Below, in pieces: positions 6,330 through 13,732 of a DNA stretch of 15,921 nt (the first letter of the stretch is position 1; each line of letters begins with the position of its first letter). Below the pieces are notes generated by a model. It searched no databases. It worked only from the letters and a program-made list of their open reading frames with translations, and was not told where the DNA came from. A program made the translations under genes and the position numbers. Source of the stretch: Terriglobia bacterium (GTDB taxonomy: Bacteria; Acidobacteriota; Terriglobia; UBA7540); assembly GCA_030040515.1 (NCBI GenBank), contig JASHTO010000771.1, positions 1 to 15,921 on the forward strand, in the 5' to 3' direction.

Positions 6330-7174
6330 TAATAGATCCTTTCCTCCGGTTCTGTCTGCTGGTTCGCGCCCAATTGAACTACCTGCCGGCTCAGGTAAGC
6401 CAACAGGTTCTGAAAATCCTTTTCCGCCAAGGTGGTTGCGGGCATCAGTGGTTCCTTGAAATAGATAATCTCCTGCAAATCACTTTTGAGCAGCAAATGA
6501 TAATTTCCGTTCAAATCGAGAATCTGAATGGAGTAAGTACTGTCGTTCTTCATGATCCCGTCGATGCTTTGTCCCAAGCGTGTGAGGGCTCGCACATGCC
6601 GATAACGGGGAGTGGCGCCGGCGCCGGGGTTGCGAAGGGCTTCCGTGAGTTGGGCGAGGGAGCGCTCCGCCCCAATGTTGGAAAGGTCGGGGCCGACCAG
6701 GCCACCCTTTCCCGCGATGATGTGGCAGCTCGCGCATCCCGCTGCTCCGTAGAATAATTTCTGGCCGGAGGCAAAGTCTCCAGATACATTCTGTTGATAG
6801 GCCGAGGCGTTGAGATTGCGGATGAACGCCACGAGGTCAGAGATTTGGTGCTGGCTCAGGGGGAAACCGGCCATTTCGGTGTCGGGAACTCCTTTCTGAA
6901 TTACCGCGAAAATCTCCTGATCCTTCATATCCCGAATATCATCGGAGTCCGCCAGCCTGGGCGCGCGGCCGCCCTTGCCCTTTGCACCGTGGCATAAAGA
7001 ACAATTTGCTTCATACGTTGATTCACCGGCCTTGACCGCTGCGGCGTCGCTGGCGAGCGGGTTTTGCGAGCTGTCTTGCGCTTTGGTCCGTTCGGCAGCA
7101 GCCAATAAATCTAGGCTCAGAAGCACCAGGCAGGAGACGCCCGGCCAAATCCCCGTTCTCGATGCACGGATCAT
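6329..7174 (-). CDS. Secreted di-haem cytochrome c
   Basis: The 281 residues hold a signal peptide (to about residue 33, ending TKAQ) and two c-type haem sites. The first is CSLCH at 58-62 with likely axial M101, and the second CASCH at 147-151 with likely M244 in PLMP. The first domain is an ordinary class I cytochrome. The second is longer because of a beta-rich insert (about 190-240) between haem and axial Met, as in the haem-binding domain common in Planctomycetota and Acidobacteriota. Its start overlaps the bicupin stop by ATGA and it has no clear ribosome binding site of its own, so translation probably depends on re-initiation. Its stop overlaps the start of the PQQ dehydrogenase. Accepting electrons from that enzyme in the periplasm is the obvious role. 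Confidence 0.93.
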   Translation of the reverse strand: MIRASRTGIWPGVSCLVLLSLDLLAAAERTKAQDSSQNPLASDAAAVKAGESTYEANCSLCHGAKGKGGRAPRLADSDDIRDMKDQEIFAVIQKGVPDTEMAGFPLSQHQISDLVAFIRNLNASAYQQNVSGDFASGQKLFYGAAGCASCHIIAGKGGLVGPDLSNIGAERSLAQLTEALRNPGAGATPRYRHVRALTRLGQSIDGIMKNDSTYSIQILDLNGNYHLLLKSDLQEIIYFKEPLMPATTLAEKDFQNLLAYLSRQVVQLGANQQTEPEERIY

Positions 7175-7455
7175 GGCGCGCTCGTCAAAACCTTGGGCTC
7201 AACATACGGCCGATTGGGGCGCGAGCCGATGGGAAACTCATAATGGTCGATGTAGAGCCAGGTCTGGGTCTTGTCCTTTGACAAGTTCATCACCGCATGC
7301 ACGGTTTGCGAATTCGGCGGCGAGAGCATGGCGGTGTGGGGAGGCATTTCCCGAACCTCGCTGCCGAGGGTCAGGTAGGCCGAGTCGGGCAGCAGTTTGA
7401 TCCAAACCTCGGCGGACTCCGGCAAGTGGGCGTGCGGCTCGGCGATGGACAGGGG
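7171..7455 (-). pseudogene. Bicupin, C-terminal part in shifted frame (second cupin domain)
   Basis: This stretch continues the bicupin in another frame. Directly after the run of six C (G at 7452-7457 on the plus strand) the frame reads LSIAEPHAHLPESAEVW and goes on to a TGA at 7171-7173. It forms a complete cupin domain with all expected ligands: the HAH pair, the Glu of SAEVW, and the distant His of QTVHAVMN. An in-frame ATG at 7425 could start an 84-residue fragment, but it would lose the HAH pair, so that is unlikely to be the real product. The TGA overlaps the cytochrome c start as ATGA, which fits a frame kept by selection until recently or still in use. Missing one base in this genome or in the assembly is the simplest explanation. 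Confidence 0.75.
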
Positions 7456-8186
7456 GGCATGAAGACCACGGTAAAGACCTCATGCGAGCCCAGGCCGTCG
7501 CTCGGCCAGAAAAGATCGGCGCCGAAATAGTTCCAGTGGGCCCCTTCCTTCGGCAAGGTGAGAAGGTGGACGTCGCGCACCCGGATTTCCTTGCCCGGCT
7601 GCGCGTCCGCAGCGGGCGCGAAGTTCAGGGCGATCATTTCGATAGGCTCGTCACCTGTGTTGGTGATTCGATGCCGGACGTTCGGCGGAATCAGGATGCC
7701 TACGCCGTTGTGCAGGTCCCAGTATCCATGTCTGTTGTCGAGCGTCCCTTTGCCGCTTTCCACGTACCAGAATTGTTCGTCAGCGTTTTGCGTCAAGGGT
7801 GTGCGCATTCCGCTAAGCAGCGTTGCGTGGGCAATGTCTTTCCAGTATTCCAGCACGGCGCCCCGGTCGCCAGGGTGATAGGGGTCACCGTGACGGAGAA
7901 TTGACCGCTCGAAAATAGCATCCTCGACCACGTGGACCGGTGACAGGAGCGGGTCGCCGACAAATCGATCGATGTCGATGCCCACAACCCGGTTGGAGGG
8001 CGGGGGCTTAGGTTGCTTCGCGCGCTCGACATCGAGATCATACGTCAGTTTCTGATCTTGCGAGGAAGCAAAAGGACTGCCGAAGGACAGCGCAAGCAGG
8101 AGACCGAAAGAGCTACACCCGGCAGCTCGTCGGAAAATCGCTATCGATTTGCGGCGAGCTCTCGTTTGTTTGCTTGGTATATCCAT
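7371..8186 (-). CDS. Secreted bicupin, N-terminal part (first cupin domain), frameshifted
   Basis: ATG 8186 lies 10 bp behind the upstream stop codon and is followed by a signal sequence (basic start, hydrophobic 23-40, then SSQDQ). The site in front (AAAGTGGG) is weak. The first cupin domain covers about residues 120-190. It keeps the second cupin motif (PPNVRH, H172) and a Glu (E137), but lacks the HxH pair of the first motif, so its metal site is incomplete. From residue 246 the reading changes to a Pro/Ser/Arg-rich tail ending at 271 that resembles nothing and is the product of a frameshift in the six-C run at 7452-7457. One added base restores a 338-residue protein with two cupins. Cupins of this kind include dioxygenases and sugar-binding or isomerase proteins; no specific reaction can be assigned. 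Confidence 0.8.
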   Translation of the reverse strand: MDIPSKQTRARRKSIAIFRRAAGCSSFGLLLALSFGSPFASSQDQKLTYDLDVERAKQPKPPPSNRVVGIDIDRFVGDPLLSPVHVVEDAIFERSILRHGDPYHPGDRGAVLEYWKDIAHATLLSGMRTPLTQNADEQFWYVESGKGTLDNRHGYWDLHNGVGILIPPNVRHRITNTGDEPIEMIALNFAPAADAQPGKEIRVRDVHLLTLPKEGAHWNYFGADLFWPSDGLGSHEVFTVVFMPPCPSPSRTPTCRSPPRFGSNCCPTRPT

Positions 8187-8196
8187 AACCCACTTT

Positions 8197-10017
8197 CTAC
8201 CTTGGCGTCGAAAGTCCCTTCCGGTAGTACACGTAGTCGAAAAGGAATCGCGGGTAATGAGGGTAATTTCCGATTCCCGGGCCTCCTTCATCCGATGACA
8301 CGCCTCCCCAGAACCCCCGAGCGGGATCGAATTTCCCAATCTTTTCGCTCCAAACCTTGGTTACATCAAAAGGCTTGGAAAGATGCCACGGGTCTTCCTT
8401 GCGAGCCTTAAATCCCAGCCGCACATGGGAGGCGTCGAGGATTTGAGACAGCATGTAGAGCGGCTTATGGCTCAGGAGGGATTGCGGCACTTCGGGGTCG
8501 AAAACCAAATCAAAGCTTTTCGCCTGGATTCCCTCCAGCGCGTAGTCGCTGTTGATTCTGAACCTTTTTTCTTTGGGGAGATACTCGACGCCCGGCATCC
8601 AGCCGCCACCGGGCGGGTACCCGTAGCCAACTGACCGTCCACTCTCTGTCCACACCGACCATCCGACGATCATTACTTTCCAGGGATGGATTTCAGGGTC
8701 GGGGGGAATGAAAGCGACCTCCATCTCCCAGCCGGGAAAATCCTGGTTTTGGGTCAAATCAATCTGGCCCTGGCCGTAGGCGGTGGGCGTCATTGCCCAG
8801 ATGGGCGGGCTCTGTGGGAGGAGCGTAACCGTCAAGTAGCCCGGGTGCGTGTAGGTGTCCGTAATAGCGCCGGCCTCGTGAAACCACTTCGGAGAAGGGA
8901 AGCCGGGGATGTCAAAATCATCGGACCAATGGTCGTAGTTCTCCGCATTGGCGCCAAAGAATACCCCGTAGTCGATCATGTAAGTCTTGGTTGGATCCGA
9001 CACCTTGAAGGGTGGGGAAGCACTGATGCCCAACTCGCCCGGCAGGTCATCGGCCAGCCAGCGGTCCAGCGCGATCACCGGACCGATTTCCCAGATGCCG
9101 GTGATTTTGCCGAAGCGCGAGACATCGAAAGTTCGCATTTGCCAGCCGAGATGGGGCTCACCTTGCAGACCGCCAAAGAAGCCGACATCCACTTGCGTGG
9201 GGCTGACGATGCGAACGCGAAAAGTTAAGCTGTGGCTCAGCAAGCCACCAGGATGGTCTCCCCAGGCGCCTTCAGGGTATCCCACCCAGGTGTAAGGGAT
9301 TTTCCAATTTCCCATGACGCTCGGGTCAAGGTCGCCTCTTCCGAAGAGTACCCACAATTCTCCGGACTTTTTCGGGATGGTGGGTTTCACGTAGGGATCG
9401 GCGCCATGCTGGTTCCGGATTCCGTCCGGAGGACTTTCGAATGCGGGCCGGTAACCGTTGAGCGGGCCGCTCTCAATCTGCGGGCCGCGTAAATGCGCCT
9501 GGAGCAGTTGTAAGGTGTGCGTTTCGGGAGGAAATTGCGCCCGGTCATTTGGCCAAGTGGATGGATCGGAGAAGGTCAACGCCAAATTCACGCCCACCGC
9601 CTGATTGCAGGGGAGCATGTAGGTCTCCCCGGCAAGGCCCAGATGAAATTCCCAGGGCAGGGGGTAATCATCAATCTTGATGGGGTCTTTCAATATTCCC
9701 TTGAGGTCTTTTCCTTTGTCACCGTGTTGAATACTCACAAATCCCGGATGAGTTGTGGTGGAGAGAGATTTGATGTTGTCCTCGGGAATAAACCGCCATG
9801 GCGAAATGTCGTTGGTCTTGCTGAAGAAATGCTGGCTGAGCTTGCGGATATCCGGGCCACTCCCGGCCTGTGAGTCTTGTGCGGGGAGGCGAAGTGTAGG
9901 AGCCGCATTCGCCGCTGCGACCTTTTCACCAGCGTGCGGTGAGAATCGCCCCCACAATTTCGATTGCCAGGTGGCAGTCAGGCTGCCCAGTCCCAGCAAC
10001 ATGTTTCGACGGTCCAT
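8197..10017 (-). CDS. Unrecognised secreted protein, paralogue 1 of 3, internally duplicated
   Basis: Start ATG 10017 is set by GGAGGAGGAA at 10021-10030 and by matching the MDRR start of both paralogues. The 606 residues begin with a Tat-like segment (DRRNMLLGLGS), but the hydrophobic run is short and no clear cleavage site follows, so export is probable rather than certain. The rest is two related halves. Half one, about 72-354, carries THPGF (89-93), FDVSRFGKI (297-305) and closes with MIDYGVFF. Half two, about 366-606, carries THPGY (390-394), FDVTKV then KIGKF (550-563), and closes with FDYVYYRKG. The closing strand resembles the DYVRVY end of GH16-like jelly rolls, so each half may be a concanavalin-like sandwich. 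No catalytic pair was found. It could bind or cleave a glycan; function is unknown. Confidence 0.85.
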   Translation of the reverse strand: MDRRNMLLGLGSLTATWQSKLWGRFSPHAGEKVAAANAAPTLRLPAQDSQAGSGPDIRKLSQHFFSKTNDISPWRFIPEDNIKSLSTTTHPGFVSIQHGDKGKDLKGILKDPIKIDDYPLPWEFHLGLAGETYMLPCNQAVGVNLALTFSDPSTWPNDRAQFPPETHTLQLLQAHLRGPQIESGPLNGYRPAFESPPDGIRNQHGADPYVKPTIPKKSGELWVLFGRGDLDPSVMGNWKIPYTWVGYPEGAWGDHPGGLLSHSLTFRVRIVSPTQVDVGFFGGLQGEPHLGWQMRTFDVSRFGKITGIWEIGPVIALDRWLADDLPGELGISASPPFKVSDPTKTYMIDYGVFFGANAENYDHWSDDFDIPGFPSPKWFHEAGAITDTYTHPGYLTVTLLPQSPPIWAMTPTAYGQGQIDLTQNQDFPGWEMEVAFIPPDPEIHPWKVMIVGWSVWTESGRSVGYGYPPGGGWMPGVEYLPKEKRFRINSDYALEGIQAKSFDLVFDPEVPQSLLSHKPLYMLSQILDASHVRLGFKARKEDPWHLSKPFDVTKVWSEKIGKFDPARGFWGGVSSDEGGPGIGNYPHYPRFLFDYVYYRKGLSTPR

Positions 10018-10040
10018 GAGTTCCTCCTCCTGGGCGGGTC

Positions 10041-11864
10041 CTACCTGGGCGTGGAGATTCCCTTGCGAAAGTACGCGTAATCGATGAGGAATTGCGGGTA
10101 TCGCGGGTAATTCCCGATGCCCTTGCACCCTCCGGATGATCCTTTCGACACGCCGCCCCAGAAAGCTATGAGGGGATCAATTTTTCCGAGCTTCTCGCCA
10201 AAGACCTTCGTCACATCGAAGGGCTTGGAGAGGTACCAAGGGTCGCTCTTATTCGCCTTGAAGCCCATGCGCAAGTGCGACGGGTCGGGAATCTGCATCA
10301 GCATGTGAATGGGCTTGTGCGCGAGAATCGACTGGGGAATCTCCGGCTCAAACTTAATATCGAGTGACTTGAGGTTGATTCCCTCGACGCTGTACGAGCT
10401 GAAGAATTTGACGCGCTTTTCAATGTCGTCATACTCGACTCCCGGCGTCCAACCGCCTCCGGGCGGCGTCCCGTATCCCACCGATCTGCCGCTCTCCGTC
10501 CACATGGAGAAGGAAGTGAGGAAGTTCCTCCATGGGAATAGCTTTTCGTCAGGAGGGATCCAGCCAATTTCCACCTCGAAACCGTGAAAGTCCCCGGTCA
10601 GGTCAAGCTGGCCCGTACCGTAAGCGGTGGGGCACATGGCCCAAATGGCAGAGGCCTGCGGCAGGAGTGTCACGGTCAAGTAGTCCGGATGTGTGTAGGT
10701 GTCAACAATGGCGGCGGCCTCGTGATAATACTTGGAGGAGAATCCGGGAATGTCAAAATCATCCGAAAAATGGTCAAAGTTCTCAGTGTTGGCGCCAAAA
10801 AAGGCCGCATAGTCCACCATATAAATGTTCGAAGGATCAGAGACCGCGAGGGCGGGAGTGGTGCTTATACCGAGCTCTTTGGGTAAGTCCTCCGAAAGCC
10901 ACCCGTCGAGGGCGATGAGCGGGCCGATCTCCCAAATCCCCGTGATGTTTCCGAAGCGCGAGACATCCATCGTCCGCATTCTCCAACCCAAATGGGGCTC
11001 GCCTTGCAGCCCGCCGGTGAACCCGACCTCGATCTGTGTGGAGTTGAGAACCTTGACGCGGAAGTTCAAGCTGTGGCTCAGCAGGCCGGACGGGTGATCC
11101 GGCCAGCGTCCATTCGGCCAGCCAATCCAGTTGTAAGGTATCCGCCAATCTCCCAGCACCGTTGGGTCCACATCTCCCCTGCCATAAAGGACCCAGACCT
11201 CGCCGATTTTGGGCGGCGTGCTGGGCGCCACGTATGGGTCGCCGCCATGCCCATCTTGAATCCCGTCCGGTGGACTGGGATATTCGGACGCGTAGTAATT
11301 CCATGGGCCACTCCCGATTTGCGGACCGCGCAGGTGGGCGTTTAAAAGCTGAAAGACATGCGTGTCGGGCGGAAGCTGCGTCCGGTCTTTGGGCCACGTC
11401 GAGGGATCGGAAAACGTCAATGCCAGGTTCAGCCCCACAGCCTGATTGAAGGGGCGCATATATGTTTCGCCCGCTATCCCCAGATGAAACTCCCAGGGCA
11501 GGGGGTAGTCCCCGATTTTGATCGGGTCCCTCAGAATGCCCTTGATGTCCTGCCCTTTGTCGCCGTGCATGATCGTCGCAAACCCCGGGTGTTCCGTGGT
11601 GGAAAGCATCTTGATGTTGTCCTGCGGAATGAACATCCAGGGTGAAAAGTCCTCCGTAAAGAAATGTTGGGTGAGTTTGCGGATGTCAGGACCGCCGGTT
11701 TGCGAATTCGGCGCGGAAGGGTTCAAGGCCGCGTCAACGCCGGGTGTTGCCGTATCGGAATCATGCTCTTTCCCACCAGCGGCCGGGGAGAATCGGCCCC
11801 ATAACTTCGATTGCCACGACGCTGTAAGACTGCTCATACTCAGCAACATTCTTCGACGATCCAT
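10041..11864 (-). CDS. Unrecognised secreted protein, paralogue 2 of 3, internally duplicated
   Basis: ATG 11864 is preferred over the in-frame ATG at 11876, because GGAGGAG at 11868-11874 lies correctly before the former and would be inside the coding region for the latter. The 607-residue product is the closest relative of paralogue 1. Even the signal region is nearly the same (both read WQSKLWGRFSP), and long blocks such as NLALTFSDPSTWP, GLQGEPHLGW and ITGIWEIGP are shared. The two-half plan is kept, with EHPGF in half one, THPDY in half two, FDVTKVFGEKLGK near the end, and a final FLIDYAYFRKG. The close match points to a fairly recent tandem duplication. Its linker after the Tat-like segment is rich in Asp, Thr and Pro. 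Spacing to paralogue 1 is 23 bp and to paralogue 3 is 80 bp. Confidence 0.85.
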   Translation of the reverse strand: MDRRRMLLSMSSLTASWQSKLWGRFSPAAGGKEHDSDTATPGVDAALNPSAPNSQTGGPDIRKLTQHFFTEDFSPWMFIPQDNIKMLSTTEHPGFATIMHGDKGQDIKGILRDPIKIGDYPLPWEFHLGIAGETYMRPFNQAVGLNLALTFSDPSTWPKDRTQLPPDTHVFQLLNAHLRGPQIGSGPWNYYASEYPSPPDGIQDGHGGDPYVAPSTPPKIGEVWVLYGRGDVDPTVLGDWRIPYNWIGWPNGRWPDHPSGLLSHSLNFRVKVLNSTQIEVGFTGGLQGEPHLGWRMRTMDVSRFGNITGIWEIGPLIALDGWLSEDLPKELGISTTPALAVSDPSNIYMVDYAAFFGANTENFDHFSDDFDIPGFSSKYYHEAAAIVDTYTHPDYLTVTLLPQASAIWAMCPTAYGTGQLDLTGDFHGFEVEIGWIPPDEKLFPWRNFLTSFSMWTESGRSVGYGTPPGGGWTPGVEYDDIEKRVKFFSSYSVEGINLKSLDIKFEPEIPQSILAHKPIHMLMQIPDPSHLRMGFKANKSDPWYLSKPFDVTKVFGEKLGKIDPLIAFWGGVSKGSSGGCKGIGNYPRYPQFLIDYAYFRKGISTPR

Positions 11865-11944
11865 TGGCTCCTCCATTCCTGATTCAGGTTATAGCCCCGG
11901 GGTGGCAGCCGCCACGGCTTCCGAAGACCGCCTTTAAGCGAGTC

Positions 11945-13714
11945 TTAACGCTCGGTCGAAAGACCGTAACGGAAACGAACATAATCGAGACACACTTGTG
12001 GGTAGTGGGGATAATTTCCGATGCCCCAGCCTTTTTCTACGCCGGCCGACATGGTGACAGTCAGACACGGATGGGCCAGGAATTTTCCGATCCTGCCGAA
12101 GCGCGTGGTTGTATCGAAGGGTTTGGAGAGGAACCAGGGATCCAGTTCGTTGGCCTTAAAGCCAATCCGAATGTGCGAGGAGTCAATGATTTGAAGCAGC
12201 ATGAAAATGGGCCGATGGGAAAGGATTGACTCCGGCACCTCGGATGCAAATTCCACGAATACGGGATCGTTCCTGTTCTCCTCCTTATCCAAATCCGGCG
12301 TATGGTTGGAGAATCGGTGGCGGCCTAGGCGGGGGACGTACATTACTCCCGGGTGCCAATTAAAGTCGGGATGGACTTCCGCACCCGGCGCCAGGTTTTC
12401 CGCGCCCACCTTCCGGCCCCGCTCATCGTAGAGAATGATCGATGACATATAAACGTTCCACGGGATTTCAATGTCCGGGGGAATGTAAGAAATCTCCATC
12501 TCATATCCGGAAAAGGGCTCCGAATCCTTCAGTTCAACCAATTGGCCGATGGCGGTTGAGCACATTCCCCACGCATCGGTTGAAGTGCCCATAAATGTCG
12601 CCGTCAAATATCCTGGGTGCGAGAATGTCTCGATAATGGCTTTCGCCTCGTGATACCACTTTGCGAGCGGAACGGGATCATCAAAATCGTCCGACATGTG
12701 CTCCAGATTCTTTAGCCCGGTCCCAAAAAAGATGCCGTAGTCCACCAGGAAATCACCGGAGGGTCGGGGTGGCTGAAGAGGAGCCTTCAAGCTCAGCCCC
12801 AGATCGTGGGCCAAAACATCAGGAATCCAGCGGTCAAGTGAAACGATGGGGCCGATCTCCCAGATTCCGGTTATTTTCCCGAACCGGGAAAGGTCCAGGG
12901 TCTTCATTCTCCAACCCGGATGCGGGAAACCAATCATTCCACCGAAGAAACCAATCTCCAGCGCAGTGGGACTCGCGACTTTCACGCGAAAACTTAAGGT
13001 GAGGCTGGCCGGCCCGCCGGTGCGATCCCACGGGGCAGTGGGATATCCTTGCCAGAGGTAGGGCACCTTCCAGTTGCCGACAACTTCGCGCCCCAGATCG
13101 CCTCGGCCATAGACCAGGAAGGCTTCGTGTCCCGGGTCATAGTAGTTCAATTCACTGGCAGCCAGGTCCGGGCTGCTCAGGTGCACAACGAAGACCTGCA
13201 ACGTATGCGTCTCAGGAGGCAACTCGGTCCGGTCCTCGGGCCATCTGGACGGATCAGAAAATGTGACGGCCAGGTTCAGTCCCATCGCCCAATTGTCGCC
13301 GCCACAACATCCGTAGCCCGTCGGGGCAAGCCCGAGGTGAAACTCCCACGGTAGCGGGAATTCATCAATGGCAATCGGCTTCTCCAAAATGCCTTTGATA
13401 TCGGTCCCTTTTCCCGCGTCGCGCAGCGTGACATATCCCGGATGGGTCGCCGTGGTGAGGGATTGAATGTTATCGCGCGGGAAAAACATCCAGGGTGCAA
13501 TGTTGTCATTCGACTCCTTGAAATGCTGGCTCAGCTTGCGAATGTCCAGAGCACCGGGATCGATACTCGCGTTCGACGCGGATGCGGCCTCAGCGGCATT
13601 GAGGATTACATCTGGCGGCTCCGCCGGTTCTCCTCCGCGAAGCAATCCGACTCCCACGGGGCTTGAAAATCCGATCATGCTGCCAATTCCCTTCAAGACT
13701 CTGCGTCGGTCCAT
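11945..13714 (-). CDS. Unrecognised secreted protein, paralogue 3 of 3, most diverged
   Basis: ATG 13714 has GGAGT at 13721-13725, 7 nt before it, and starts 18 bp after the glycosidase-like gene. The 589 residues begin with the best Tat motif of the three (RRRVLKGIGS), followed by a hydrophobic stretch and an Ala/Glu/Pro-rich linker. The core repeats the family plan: THPGY in half one, SHPGY in half two, LDLSRFGKITGIWEIGP, and a final CLDYVRFRYGLS. It differs from the other two in a shorter insert between the beta blocks of half one, a Cys-Cys pair in GYGCCGGD, and PFDTTTRFGRIGKF in half two. Being first in the group and more distant, it may be the ancestral copy or have a different ligand. 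No enzyme signature was recognised. Confidence 0.85.
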   Translation of the reverse strand: MDRRRVLKGIGSMIGFSSPVGVGLLRGGEPAEPPDVILNAAEAASASNASIDPGALDIRKLSQHFKESNDNIAPWMFFPRDNIQSLTTATHPGYVTLRDAGKGTDIKGILEKPIAIDEFPLPWEFHLGLAPTGYGCCGGDNWAMGLNLAVTFSDPSRWPEDRTELPPETHTLQVFVVHLSSPDLAASELNYYDPGHEAFLVYGRGDLGREVVGNWKVPYLWQGYPTAPWDRTGGPASLTLSFRVKVASPTALEIGFFGGMIGFPHPGWRMKTLDLSRFGKITGIWEIGPIVSLDRWIPDVLAHDLGLSLKAPLQPPRPSGDFLVDYGIFFGTGLKNLEHMSDDFDDPVPLAKWYHEAKAIIETFSHPGYLTATFMGTSTDAWGMCSTAIGQLVELKDSEPFSGYEMEISYIPPDIEIPWNVYMSSIILYDERGRKVGAENLAPGAEVHPDFNWHPGVMYVPRLGRHRFSNHTPDLDKEENRNDPVFVEFASEVPESILSHRPIFMLLQIIDSSHIRIGFKANELDPWFLSKPFDTTTRFGRIGKFLAHPCLTVTMSAGVEKGWGIGNYPHYPQVCLDYVRFRYGLSTER

Positions 13715-13732
13715 TCCATGACTCCGGTTCGA

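Noticed and set aside
11902..11915. GTGGC/GCCAC hairpin in the 80-bp gap between paralogues 3 and 2 as a terminator
   Set aside because: The 5-bp stem without a T-run is expected by chance in GC-rich DNA, and genes on both sides appear to belong to one cluster.
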